From the NCBI RefSeq assembly GCF_017303275.1, contig NZ_JAFKOJ010000003.1, positions 62,001-126,000 of the forward strand: a stretch of 64,000 nt of DNA, given 5' to 3'. Source of the stretch: Bacillus sp. NTK034 (GTDB lineage: Bacteria; Bacillota; Bacilli; Bacillales; Cytobacillaceae). Positions 8,581 through 17,064 of the stretch are shown here, one piece after another. How positions within the stretch are numbered: the first letter of the stretch is position 1; each line of letters begins with the position of its first letter. A model generated the notes under the pieces. That model made no database searches and had not been told where the DNA came from. It worked only from the letters and a program-made list of their open reading frames with translations. The position numbers were made by a program, and so were the translations under genes.

Positions 8581-9366
8581 ATGGCACTGCTTAGCGGAAA
8601 ATCAGTCTATTTGACCGGGGGCGCCTCTGGCATTGGAAGGGCTGTTACAGAGAGTTTTATACAGGAAGGAGCCTTTGTAACTGTCCTGGATAAGTCAGCA
8701 GCTGGCCTCGAGCAATTGAAAAAGGAATTCGGTGATCGTGTTCTATGCGTGGAAGGGGACGTCACTGAATACGAGGATCACATTCACGCCGTTGAAGCGG
8801 CTGTGGAAGCGGCGGGAAAGCTGGATGTGTTCGTTGCAAATGCGGGCGTGTTCGACGGATTTGCCAAATTCAGCGAAGTCCCGCCAGAGGCCATGTCAGA
8901 CGCCTATGACCTGTTATTTACTATTAATGTCAAAGGCTACTTCAATGGTGCAAAAGCTTCTGCAGAAGAATTGAAAAAAACAAATGGAAATATGATTTTC
9001 ACGGTTTCTGGAGCCGGGTTTTACCCGGACGGGGGCGGAGTCTGGTATACAGCAAGCAAGCACGCGCAAATCGGCTTAATGCGCCAGCTTGCCTTTGAAT
9101 TAGCCCCAGATATCAGGATAAATGCAGTCGCCCCCGGCGGCACATTGACGGCACTCAATGTCATTGGCCCGCTTAAGCCGTTTGTGAAAGCAGTCGATCC
9201 TGATACGAAAGCGAAAAGCATTAAATCCCGAAATCCACTTCGCATAGCCATGACCAGTGAGGACCATGTTGGAGCGTATCTATTGCTTGCTTCTGATCAA
9301 TCCCGTGCCATTACAGGAGAAGTGATTTCCAGTGATGGAGGACTTGCTGTACGGGGTTTATCCTGA
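8581..9366 (+). CDS. cis-dihydrodiol dehydrogenase-like SDR (BphB type)
   Basis: 261 residues. It has a complete SDR active site: TGGASGIG at 12-19, NAG at 87-89, S143, Y156 and K160 (WYTASK). Position right after the two oxygenase subunits, length, and the loop with PLKPFVKA resemble cis-2,3-dihydrobiphenyl-2,3-diol dehydrogenases, which rearomatise the dihydrodiol to a catechol with NAD+. That catechol would feed the extradiol enzyme encoded upstream. AAGGAGGAG gives a strong start, 15 nt after the beta subunit. Confidence 0.85.
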   Translation: MALLSGKSVYLTGGASGIGRAVTESFIQEGAFVTVLDKSAAGLEQLKKEFGDRVLCVEGDVTEYEDHIHAVEAAVEAAGKLDVFVANAGVFDGFAKFSEVPPEAMSDAYDLLFTINVKGYFNGAKASAEELKKTNGNMIFTVSGAGFYPDGGGVWYTASKHAQIGLMRQLAFELAPDIRINAVAPGGTLTALNVIGPLKPFVKAVDPDTKAKSIKSRNPLRIAMTSEDHVGAYLLLASDQSRAITGEVISSDGGLAVRGLS

Positions 9367-9396
9367 GGAGAAGCGTTATTTAGGAGGAGTGTTTTT

Positions 9397-10359
9397 ATGG
9401 CAGAAAGCAAAACCGCTAAAGCGCCATTGGCAGGAAATCAGTCCATTAACCAGCTGGCTTTTGTTGTTCGGGATATTGAAGAGGCAAGTGAAGCTTTTTC
9501 AAGTTTACTGGGTGTTCCGAAACCTGAATGGTTTTTAACAGGTGATCAGGAAGTATCAAAGGTAATTTACCGTGGAAAGCCTACTGCATCAAGAAGCAAA
9601 TTAGCTTTTCTAAATACGCCAACTGTTCAATTTGAACTTATTGAACCGAATGAGGCACCGGGCACGATGCGGGAGTTTTTGGATAGAGCCGGAGAAGGCA
9701 TACACCATATTGCCTTTGATGTGGAATCCATCATAGAGCGGATGCCGTTTTTCGAGGAGAGCGGATACTCATCACTGCAAAGTGGAGAGTTTACAGCCAG
9801 TGAAGGCAGATATGTTTATGCAGATACCTTGAAGGACTGCAAGATATTGGTTGAACTCCTGGAAAGCTCTGAGGCAAGAAACACTGCAGCTGCCCCAGAA
9901 TTACAAAGCCCGATGCTTGGAACAAATAAAGTCGAGCAGCTGGCAATCGTGGTAAAAGATCTGGAGTTAGCTGCAGAAGCTTATTGTAAGCTTCTCGGTG
10001 CCGATAAGCCACCCATTATACAATCAGGCCCAAGTGAAGAGACACAGGTTATTTTCAGAGGTCAGCCAACAGAAGGTAAATCTAGATATATGTTCATCAA
10101 TACACCCTTCATTCAAATTGAATTAATTGAACCAGGTGATTCACCAAGTACTTGGCAGGAACATCTGGAGAAATACGGGGAAGGTGTCCATCATATTTCG
10201 TTTGTTGTCGATAACCTGGATGAAAAAATCAGATTGCTGGAAGGAATGGGATATCCTGTCATACAAACTGGCAATTTTTTTAATGGGAAAGGCAAATACG
10301 CCTATATGGATACAACCTCAATGTTTAAAGTGATTATTGAATTACTTGAGAGATATTAA
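9397..10359 (+). CDS. Tandem VOC-domain protein (methylmalonyl-CoA-epimerase-like repeats)
   Basis: 320 residues made of two similar halves, about 17-150 and 177-319. Each has QLA..V.D.E.A, a RG.PT stretch, FELIEP or IELIEP, GEG.HHI.F.V and a closing LVELLE or IIELLE. The repeat shows an internal duplication. Each half keeps HH and terminal-E candidates for metal binding, like epimerases and glyoxalase I rather than ring-cleavage enzymes. It closes the operon before a strong terminator. It may isomerise a ring-cleavage product or be a second dioxygenase-like enzyme; the function is unknown. TTAGGAGGAG precedes the ATG. Confidence 0.78.
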   Translation: MAESKTAKAPLAGNQSINQLAFVVRDIEEASEAFSSLLGVPKPEWFLTGDQEVSKVIYRGKPTASRSKLAFLNTPTVQFELIEPNEAPGTMREFLDRAGEGIHHIAFDVESIIERMPFFEESGYSSLQSGEFTASEGRYVYADTLKDCKILVELLESSEARNTAAAPELQSPMLGTNKVEQLAIVVKDLELAAEAYCKLLGADKPPIIQSGPSEETQVIFRGQPTEGKSRYMFINTPFIQIELIEPGDSPSTWQEHLEKYGEGVHHISFVVDNLDEKIRLLEGMGYPVIQTGNFFNGKGKYAYMDTTSMFKVIIELLERY

Positions 10360-10370
10360 AGAATGGCCGA

Positions 10371-10401
10371 ACGGCTGCACATAATAGTGCAGCCGTTTTT
10401 T
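10371..10401 (+). terminator. Terminator of the aromatic operon
   Basis: Perfect 10-bp stem ACGGCTGCAC/GTGCAGCCGT with a 6-nt loop, followed by a run of six T. Confidence 0.93.
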
Positions 10402-10441
10402 AAAAGTTTCTTAGGTGGGGGTATAAGTCTTTAAATACAAG

Positions 10442-10471
10442 TTGACAGGTCGGAATAGTTGGTTATATAAT
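10442..10471 (+). promoter_or_regulatory. Sigma-A promoter of the esterase gene
   Basis: TTGACA (10442-10447), 18-nt spacer, TATAAT (10466-10471): consensus in both hexamers. Confidence 0.85.
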
Positions 10472-10504
10472 GTGAATAATTAATTCTGAGGGAGGAACAG
10501 ATTG

Positions 10505-11269
10505 ATGAATGAACGTTATCCTGTTTTGGACGGTGCAGAATCATTCTACTATGAAGGCAATGAGGTCGGAATCCTGATTACACATGGTTTTCTTGGAACT
10601 CCCCAGAGTGTACGGTTTTTGGGAGAGTCATTTGCCAGGCTTGGCTATACGGTTTTTGCTCCAAGGCTTAAAGGCCACGGCACACATTATAAAGATATTG
10701 AAATAACCTCTCATGAGGATTGGTTTGCTGAAGCTGAAAAGGGTTATCAATTCCTAAAAGACAGATGCAAATCTGTCTATGCCGCAGGGCAATCGATGGG
10801 TGGCGCATTGACCCTTTGGCTGGCTAATAAATATCCGGAAATTGCAGGTATTTTGTTAATAAATGCCGCTCTTCGGGTTCCGGGTTATGAATATTTAAAA
10901 GGGAAAACATATCCCAGGTACATTGATGAAGGTGCACCTGATATTAAAAAAGTGGATGTAGAAGAAATTACTTACGGGAAAGTTCCGGTCCCCTCCATCT
11001 TCGAATTGCAGAAAATCATGGAAAGAACACCATTCTTATTGCCTTCCATTAAAACACCTGTGTTAGGCTTTAAGTCGATAGAAGATCATGTTGTGCCGGC
11101 AGAATGTACTGATTTTATTTTAGAGAAGATTGGCTCAGCGAAAAAGAAGGCTATATCGCTCTATAACTCTTATCATGTGGCATCCATGGACCATGATAAA
11201 GAAAAGATTGTCAGCATAACTCATCAGTATATCCAGGAGAATCAAGCAGGCAGCTTGTCCTTTGTGTAA
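10505..11269 (+). CDS. Alpha/beta-hydrolase carboxylesterase (Est30/YvaK-like)
   Basis: 254 residues. The fold begins with LITHGFLGTP (oxyanion region), the nucleophile is S97 in AGQSMGG, the acid is likely D194 (SIEDHVVP) and the base H224 (NSYHVASMD). Length and order match small thermophile carboxylesterases such as Est30, which cleave short-chain esters in the cytoplasm; monoacylglycerol lipase is a near alternative. GGGAGGAA lies 7 nt before ATG 10505. It is a single-gene unit with its own promoter and terminator, the latter overlapping the stop codon. Confidence 0.85.
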   Translation: MNERYPVLDGAESFYYEGNEVGILITHGFLGTPQSVRFLGESFARLGYTVFAPRLKGHGTHYKDIEITSHEDWFAEAEKGYQFLKDRCKSVYAAGQSMGGALTLWLANKYPEIAGILLINAALRVPGYEYLKGKTYPRYIDEGAPDIKKVDVEEITYGKVPVPSIFELQKIMERTPFLLPSIKTPVLGFKSIEDHVVPAECTDFILEKIGSAKKKAISLYNSYHVASMDHDKEKIVSITHQYIQENQAGSLSFV

Positions 11270-11286
11270 GGACGGGCTGTTTTTTA
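11251..11286 (+). terminator. Terminator overlapping the esterase stop codon
   Basis: CAGCTTGTCCTT (11251-11262) pairs with AAGGACGGGCTG (11268-11279) with two G-U pairs and a 5-nt loop, then a T run. The stop codon TAA lies at the foot of the 3' arm. Confidence 0.88.
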
Positions 11287-11381
11287 TGTTATGAAACTTT
11301 TTAAACATGATACCGTATTAAAAGAAAAGGGTATTCAGCCTTTATTGCAGAATAAGACAGTACATTTTACTTGGGAAGAAG

Positions 11382-13007
11382 ATGATGGAAATGAAGGCGA
11401 GAAGTAAATGGCTCCGCATGTACAAAGTGTTTTCGTTGGCAATTCTCATTATTTTTCAAATTTACTGGTATAAATGGACCCGCAAATCAGAAGCAGAATG
11501 GGAAAATTTATGGTCTGGCATCGGGAAAAAATTCCGGACAACACTTTTTGAATTGGAAGGGCTGCTGATTAAGATTGGTCAGTTCATCAGTATCCGATCT
11601 GATTTGCTTCCGCATGCTTTTATCCAGGAGCTTCAAGACCTGACCGATAATGTACCGCCATCGGAATGGAGTGAAATCCAGAGGATTTTAAACGAAGAAT
11701 GGGGCAGTGAGCTCTCTAAAAAGGTGGTGGCGATTGAAAAAGAAGCCATAGCATCCGCTTCGATTGGAGAGGTATATAAAGGGTCTCTGCAGGACGGCTC
11801 AATTGTTGCCATTAAAGTGCAGCGTCCTGATATCCAATCAATCGTACATACCGACTTCCGGACCCTAAGTATTCTTGTCTGGTTTGCGGATCGGTTTGTC
11901 CCTATTCCTAAGGGATTCATTAATTTAAAAGTCCTATTTCAGGAGCTTAAGCAGGTTATTGAGCGGGAGCTTGATTTTACAAAGGAAAAGGAAACCTTGC
12001 TTTATTTTAAAGACCGATTTAAAGATAGTGAGATAGTTAAAATTCCCGATGTCCATCAGGAGCTTTGCACCTCAAAAGTGCTTGTCATGGAATGGGTGGA
12101 GGGAAAAAGGCTTAATGATGCAGCAGCGGTTGAAATGCTTGAAATATCCCGTCAGGATCTGGCACGCCGTCTGATGAAGATCTTCCTGCCGCAATGGCTG
12201 GAACCTGGGATGTTTCATGCCGATCCCCATCCTGGAAATGTGCTGTTCACAAGGGAAGGGCGGATTATTCTTCTCGATTTCGGCATGGCTGGTGAAATTT
12301 CAAAAAAAGATGCAGTCTCTTTTCAGAATTTAATTGAATCCATTCTCGCTAAAAACTACAGTAAAACTGTTGACTGTCTGTCACAGTTAGGGTTTTTACT
12401 GCCTGAAACAGTTGCGGGATCAATGGAAAAGCTGCTCTCGGATTGGATGTCATTTGATTTTTCTCAATTAAAGGATATAGACTTAATTGCTCTTAAGCTT
12501 GAGCTGAATGATCTGATTACTGCTCTTCCCATACAGGTGCCAACCCGCTTTGTTTTTCTGGGCAGGTCATTTATGACAATAGAAGGGGTTGTTCGCCATC
12601 TGGTACCGGAAGATGATCTTCTTGACCTTGGCAAACCTGTTTTTACAGAGTGGTTAAGCTCCCAGGGGAATAAATGGTCATTTATTTGGAGTATTATTCA
12701 ATCCCAGCCGCTCTTTAAAATATTTCATTCAGCAGCGGAATTCCTGGAAACACCGCGTAAATTGGAAACAATGAAAGTGGCCGGGCAAAGAAGGGAGTTT
12801 CAGTTTACCATCTATGAAAATCGGAAAAAGCAGCTCTTTCAGCTGTTCTTGCTAGGTTTAACTGGGTCAGGCTTTGGCATTTATTTAGAAGAAATACAGA
12901 TCATGCAGTTATCCGCAGGCATAGCAGCCATTGGGCTTGCAGGGTATGGAGTGAATAGCTGGAGATTGCGAAAATGGCTGAAATATATGCCGGAAAGACG
13001 CAGATAA
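11382..13007 (+). CDS. ABC1/UbiB-family atypical kinase
   Basis: 541 residues. An N-terminal membrane helix (about 13-30) precedes the KxGQ motif K64-I-G-Q67 (IKIGQFISIRSDLLP) that marks the UbiB/ADCK/Coq8 family. The kinase-like core has AIKVQRP (lysine), ERELDFTKE, HADPHPGNV (catalytic loop) and LLDFGMAG (metal-binding DFG). A second hydrophobic region sits near the C-terminus. Family members are small-molecule ATPases or kinases linked to quinone synthesis; a Bacillus uses menaquinone, so the target here is unknown. Three close ATG codons (11382, 11385, 11391) make the start uncertain by a few residues. Confidence 0.85.
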   Translation: MMEMKARSKWLRMYKVFSLAILIIFQIYWYKWTRKSEAEWENLWSGIGKKFRTTLFELEGLLIKIGQFISIRSDLLPHAFIQELQDLTDNVPPSEWSEIQRILNEEWGSELSKKVVAIEKEAIASASIGEVYKGSLQDGSIVAIKVQRPDIQSIVHTDFRTLSILVWFADRFVPIPKGFINLKVLFQELKQVIERELDFTKEKETLLYFKDRFKDSEIVKIPDVHQELCTSKVLVMEWVEGKRLNDAAAVEMLEISRQDLARRLMKIFLPQWLEPGMFHADPHPGNVLFTREGRIILLDFGMAGEISKKDAVSFQNLIESILAKNYSKTVDCLSQLGFLLPETVAGSMEKLLSDWMSFDFSQLKDIDLIALKLELNDLITALPIQVPTRFVFLGRSFMTIEGVVRHLVPEDDLLDLGKPVFTEWLSSQGNKWSFIWSIIQSQPLFKIFHSAAEFLETPRKLETMKVAGQRREFQFTIYENRKKQLFQLFLLGLTGSGFGIYLEEIQIMQLSAGIAAIGLAGYGVNSWRLRKWLKYMPERRR

Positions 13008-13009
13008 TC

Positions 13010-13035
13010 AAAAGAGCCTATTTTTGGCTCTTTTT
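13010..13035 (+). terminator. Terminator after the UbiB-like gene
   Basis: AAAAGAGCC pairs with GGCTCTTTT (13026-13034) around TATTTTT, with T-rich sequence at the end. Confidence 0.88.
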
Positions 13036-13118
13036 CACTATTTTGATATATAACCAGCTAGTTTATGATAAAATAATTAGTTAGGTAAACAATTATTCGG
13101 AAAAGGAGAGTACTCAGT

Positions 13119-14081
13119 GTGCTACTTCAAATAAATAAACAGCTGGAGAAAATGATGCCATTGATTACTCCAATAAGCGTTGTGCTAGGTGTTATGCTCG
13201 CTGGTTATATCAAGGATTTAGCCTTTATCATTCCTTGGGTTTTTGCGTTTATGACGTTTTCTGGCAGTCTGAACTCCAGTTTTAGCAGTTTAAAAGAAAT
13301 CATTCATCATCCTAAGCCGCTTTTTCTTATTTTGTTTTTGCTTCATATCTTGATGCCTCTTTTTGCATGGAGCACCGGTAAACTTGCGTTCGGTGATGAT
13401 TCCTTAACTATTACAGGTCTGGTACTGGCTATGGCTATTCCGACCGGCATATCGAGCTTCATCTGGGTTTCCATTTATCGCGGCAATATTCCGCTGACAT
13501 TGTCCATCATTCTGGTTGATACCTTTCTGTCACCCTTTATTGTTCCGTTGACATTGTCTGTGTTTTTTCAGAAATCTGTACAGATCGATGCCGTGCCGAT
13601 GATGGCTGGATTATTCGGAATGGTTGTTCTGCCATCGTTCCTTGGCATGCTCTTCAATCAGTTTGCAGGAAAAAGCGCCGCAGCCTTAAGCAGCCGCCTC
13701 TCTCCTTTTTCAAAGCTTGGAATGGCCATTGTGGTTATGCTTAATGGAGCTGTTGTTGCCCCGTATTTGAAGGAGGTCAATCTTAAATTGGTCCTCATTG
13801 GGATCACTGTATTTTGTGTAGCGTTTATGGGCTATCTTATATCCTTCATCATAGCAAATTTACTGAAATACGATCAGGGCACGACTGTGGCTGTTACGTT
13901 TAATGGCGGAATGAGGAATATCAGTGTTGGCTCTGTACTGGCAGTCACGTATTTTCCCGCTCCTGTTGCCGTTCCTGTGGTTATCGGCATGCTCTTTCAG
14001 CAGGTTTTAGCTTCCCTGTATGGGATTATCATGAAGCGCCATTTCAGCAGGAAGGTTCTGCAGGAAGGTCATTCAGTGTAG
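13119..14081 (+). CDS. Bile acid:sodium symporter (BASS) family transporter
   Basis: 320 residues, almost entirely hydrophobic, with about 9-10 membrane helices. Segments such as FMTFSGSLNSSFSSLKE, GLVLAMAIPTGISSF and TVAVTFNGGMRNISVGSVLA match the two crossover motifs of the BASS fold (ASBT and related bacterial transporters). Such proteins take up organic anions (bile acids, pantoate, pyruvate) with Na+. The start is GTG, with AAAGGAGAG 8 nt upstream. It is monocistronic between two terminators. The substrate cannot be inferred. Confidence 0.82.
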   Translation: MLLQINKQLEKMMPLITPISVVLGVMLAGYIKDLAFIIPWVFAFMTFSGSLNSSFSSLKEIIHHPKPLFLILFLLHILMPLFAWSTGKLAFGDDSLTITGLVLAMAIPTGISSFIWVSIYRGNIPLTLSIILVDTFLSPFIVPLTLSVFFQKSVQIDAVPMMAGLFGMVVLPSFLGMLFNQFAGKSAAALSSRLSPFSKLGMAIVVMLNGAVVAPYLKEVNLKLVLIGITVFCVAFMGYLISFIIANLLKYDQGTTVAVTFNGGMRNISVGSVLAVTYFPAPVAVPVVIGMLFQQVLASLYGIIMKRHFSRKVLQEGHSV

Positions 14082-14086
14082 GGTTT

Positions 14087-14111
14087 AAGCTCCTGTTTCA
14101 GGAGCTTTTTT
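14087..14111 (+). terminator. Terminator after the BASS transporter
   Basis: AAGCTCCTG, TTT loop, CAGGAGCTT, then six T. Confidence 0.93.
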
Positions 14112-14177
14112 GTTTGCCATTATGTCATGGGATCAATGATTCAAGCTGCAATTTAAATATTTGGCTAAATTAACCTT

Positions 14178-14282
14178 CCGCACACAAAATCCAGCTGTCC
14201 GCACATAAAAAAGCGTTATGCGCACATAAAAATTTTTATCCGCACATAAAAAAGAGGTATCCGCACATAAAAAATTTTTTCA
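14178..14282. repeat. Array of ~21-bp iterons, CCGCACATAAAAA type
   Basis: CGCAC recurs at 14179, 14200, 14221, 14241 and 14262, i.e. every 20-21 bp, each followed by A/T-rich sequence (CACATAAAAA). Weaker relics continue to about 14310. It fills the gap between the BASS terminator and the promoter of the S1-domain gene. The spacing is two turns of the helix, which would put the A-tracts in phase and bend the DNA. Similar arrays lie at 35997, 53542 and 57781. Confidence 0.8.
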
Positions 14283-14428
14283 ATCTAAAAGAGTGCCATC
14301 TGCATACAAAATTAGTTAGTTTCATGGCTTAACATGAAATAAAATACATAAATTTTAATAAAATTTAACAAAAAATATGATTTATCCCTTATTTTAACGG
14401 GTAGAATATCGGTGGAATATCGCGGGCG

Positions 14429-14457
14429 TTGAAATTATCTTAAAAAAAAGTTATAAT
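14429..14457 (+). promoter_or_regulatory. Sigma-A promoter of the S1-domain gene
   Basis: TTGAAA (14429-14434), 17-nt spacer, TATAAT (14452-14457). Confidence 0.85.
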
Positions 14458-14492
14458 AAGACGTTGTTAACACTACCGAGGGGGAAGTTTTT

Positions 14493-14945
14493 TTGTCAAT
14501 CGAAATTGGAAGTAAGGTACAAGGAAAAGTAACAGGTATTACAAATTTCGGAGCATTTGTCGAACTGCCAGGCGGCACGACAGGTCTTGTTCACATTAGT
14601 GAGGTAGCGGACAGCTATGTTAAAGATGTGAACGAGCATTTAAAAGTTGGCGATGAGGTAACTGTTAAAGTGCTTAGCGAGAAGGAAGGCAAAATTGCCC
14701 TTTCCATCAAAAAAGCAGTGGACAGACCGGAAGGCCAATCTTCTTATTCTCAGCGCCCGCCGCGCCAGGGAAGAGATGATCGCCGCGGCGGTTCCAGAGA
14801 TTTCCGTTCTAAAGGAAACTTTAAGCCGAAGGAAAGCTTTGAAGACAAAATGGCAAAATTCTTAAAATCGAGTGAAGAAAATATTTCGTCATTAAAGCGC
14901 AATACTGAAGGTAAGCGGGGCGGCCGAGGCGGACGCCGCGGATAA
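14493..14945 (+). CDS. yugI: S1 RNA-binding domain protein (YugI/CvfD-like, general stress protein 13)
   Basis: 150 residues. Residues 4-73 are one S1 OB-fold (GSKVQGKVTGITNFGAFVEL, HISEVADSYVKDVNEHLKVGDEVTVKV). The tail from about 80 is basic and disordered, with RGG-like runs (RQGRDDRRGG, GKRGGRGGRRG). B. subtilis YugI and Listeria CvfD have this layout and bind RNA or the 30S subunit in translation control and stress. It starts with TTG at 14493, with GAGGGGGAA 6 nt upstream; no ATG competes. It converges on the RNase J gene, with shared hairpins between. Confidence 0.88.
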   Translation: MSIEIGSKVQGKVTGITNFGAFVELPGGTTGLVHISEVADSYVKDVNEHLKVGDEVTVKVLSEKEGKIALSIKKAVDRPEGQSSYSQRPPRQGRDDRRGGSRDFRSKGNFKPKESFEDKMAKFLKSSEENISSLKRNTEGKRGGRGGRRG

Positions 14946-14967
14946 GCAGCCCTTTAGATAATGGGAA

Positions 14968-15046
14968 ACTCCAATCTGGAGGGAAGTTTCCTGACTGATT
15001 GGAGTTATCCTGTGATAAAGGCAAGCCGTTTACGGCTTGCCTCTTT
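14968..15046. terminator. Two hairpins between convergent S1-domain and RNase J genes
   Basis: The first hairpin pairs ACTCCAATC (14968-14976) with GATTGGAGT (14997-15005). The second is a perfect 9-bp stem GGCAAGCCG/CGGCTTGCC (15020-15041) with loop TTTA, followed by TCTTTTCG on the plus strand; on the minus strand it is followed by TTTATC. It probably stops transcription from both sides. Confidence 0.85.
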
Positions 15047-15050
15047 TCGT

Positions 15051-16724
15051 TTAAATTTCAATTATGATTGGCAGGATCATTGGTTTGCGCTTTGTTTTTT
15101 CAAATAAATACTGCCCCAGTGATTTCTTAATGCCCTGCTTAATGACATTCCACTGGCTTTTATCCTGTTCTGGAAGATCATTGACGGTTTTCTCCGCAAT
15201 CCGATTTATTTCTCTCAGCAGATCTTCGGATTCGCGTGCGTAGACAAAACCTCGTGATATCGTATCAGGCCTCGATATCATTTTGCGCTCACTCTTGCTC
15301 ATGGTCAGCACAATCACAATCATGCCATCCTCGGACAGCTGCTTTCTGTCGCGGAGCACGATGCTGCCAATATCACCAACACCCACACCATCTACATAAG
15401 TATCTCCGGCAGGTACCCGCCTTGTCTGGCGTGCTTCTCCGTTCTCAATATCAACGACATCCCCATTTTTAATGATAAAAGTATGCCCGTCTTCAACTCC
15501 GATGGATTCAGCAAGCAATTTATGATGGTGAAGCATTCTGTATTCACCGTGAATCGGAATAAAGTATTTCGGCTTCATCAATGTGAGCATAAGCTTTAAA
15601 TCTTCCTGATAGCCGTGGCCGGACACATGCATCCCTGTTGAACTGCCTGAACCGTATATCACGCGGGCTCCCAGCTTAAAAAGATTATCAATGATTTTAG
15701 AGACATCGCGTTCGTTGCCCGGGATTGGGGAAGCTGCTAAAATCACGGTATCCTCTGGATGAATCTCAGCATCACGGTAATTTCCTGTAGAGAGGCGCGA
15801 GAGGGCAGCCATCGGCTCTCCCTGGCTGCCGGTACATAGTATGCACACCTTTTCAGGGGCCAGATTCATCGCTTCTCTTGGATTGGCAATCATCCCCTCG
15901 GGAACAGTCAGGTATTCTCGTTCAATAGCTACATCCACAACATTTACCATACTTCGGCCAAGCAGCACCAGCTTTCGGTTTGTTTTAATCGCAGCGGCCA
16001 CAACCTGCTGAACACGGCTCACATTGGAAGCGAAAGTTGAGATGATAATCTTGCGCGGAGCCTTCATAAATGCTTCCTCAATATTTTCCCCGACAATATG
16101 CTCAGTTGGCGAAAAGCCAGTCCGCTCAGCGTTTGTGCTTTCTGAAAGAAGGGCAAGCACTCCACTGCGGCCGATTTCAGCCATCCTGTGGATATCAGCA
16201 TGCTCCTGATTTACAGGAGTTAAGTCAAATTTAAAATCGCCCGTATGGACCACATTGCCCTCTGGCGTATTGAAAACAATGCCCAGACAGTCGGGTATGC
16301 TGTGATTCACCTTGAAAAAGCTAACGCCAACTTCCCCGAAATCAAGGCGAGAGTCAGAATCAATGCTTATAAGCTCAGAATCACCAAGCAGGCGATGCTC
16401 CGTTAATTTTAATTCAATCAGCCCCAGCGTAAATCTCGTGGCATATACCGGCATATTGATTTTTTTGAGAAGATAGGCAACCCCGCCAATATGATCCTCA
16501 TGTCCATGAGTGACAATCAACCCGCGGATTTTCTCCCGGTTTTCCTCAAGGTATGTGATGTCCGGAATGATCAAATCGATCCCCAACAATGTCTCGTCGG
16601 GGAATTTCCCTCCAGCATCAATCACGACAATATCATTATGATATTGGATGACATACATGTTTTTCCCAATTTCATTGATGCCGCCCAGAGAAAATATGGA
16701 TAACTGCTTACCGTTTGACTCCAT
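15051..16724 (-). CDS. Ribonuclease J family protein (beta-CASP metallo-beta-lactamase)
   Basis: 557 residues, the length of RNase J1/J2. Metal-binding motifs are intact: THGHEDHIGG, the HSIPD segment and HTGDFKFD. The beta-CASP part has CTGSQGEPMAALSRL and the C-terminal metal histidine HVSGHG; the end is YEFEKTKRKP-like (LFEKTKRKPMILPI). The family makes 5' exonucleolytic and endonucleolytic cuts in RNA. The in-frame ATG at 16766 is rejected, since GGGAGGA stands just before ATG 16724. Neighbours are not those usual for rnjA or rnjB in Bacillus, so it may be an extra paralogue. The intact HGHEDH argues for activity. Confidence 0.9.
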   Translation of the reverse strand: MESNGKQLSIFSLGGINEIGKNMYVIQYHNDIVVIDAGGKFPDETLLGIDLIIPDITYLEENREKIRGLIVTHGHEDHIGGVAYLLKKINMPVYATRFTLGLIELKLTEHRLLGDSELISIDSDSRLDFGEVGVSFFKVNHSIPDCLGIVFNTPEGNVVHTGDFKFDLTPVNQEHADIHRMAEIGRSGVLALLSESTNAERTGFSPTEHIVGENIEEAFMKAPRKIIISTFASNVSRVQQVVAAAIKTNRKLVLLGRSMVNVVDVAIEREYLTVPEGMIANPREAMNLAPEKVCILCTGSQGEPMAALSRLSTGNYRDAEIHPEDTVILAASPIPGNERDVSKIIDNLFKLGARVIYGSGSSTGMHVSGHGYQEDLKLMLTLMKPKYFIPIHGEYRMLHHHKLLAESIGVEDGHTFIIKNGDVVDIENGEARQTRRVPAGDTYVDGVGVGDIGSIVLRDRKQLSEDGMIVIVLTMSKSERKMISRPDTISRGFVYARESEDLLREINRIAEKTVNDLPEQDKSQWNVIKQGIKKSLGQYLFEKTKRKPMILPIIIEI

Positions 16725-16974
16725 ATGTAAATCCTCCCACTTTAAGATTTTTCTTAGCATTCCCATTTGGATGTCTGAAATGTAGAACAGGGAGAAAAAA
16801 ATAGTGCCGAATCGGTGACAAAAGACTTAATAAGCCTAGTGACAACCTTTACCGCTTCAAATGAGTTCCAATACTGAAATTGTTCTCGAATTTTACTGCA
16901 TCACTATCCAACGGAAGACTTAAAAAAAAATAGAAATAATTCAAACAAGAAAGTAAATTAGGGAAGAACTCCTA

Positions 16975-17036
16975 TTGACGATGATAATCATTATCATTTA
17001 AAGTGTTCATGTAATCAGTAATGATAATCATTTTCA
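16975..17036 (+). promoter_or_regulatory. Iron-regulated promoter with two Fur boxes
   Basis: TGATAATCATTATCA at 16982-16996 matches the 7-1-7 Fur consensus exactly. TGATAATCATTTTCA at 17022-17036 has one mismatch and lies exactly 40 bp further on. TTGACG at 16975-16980 is a likely -35, so box 1 lies in the promoter spacer and box 2 just before the ribosome site of the first siderophore gene. The rest of the 16725-17064 gap, toward RNase J, shows no clear element. Confidence 0.9.
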
Positions 17037-17064
17037 ACAAGAATTAAGGAGGAAAAATAAATTT

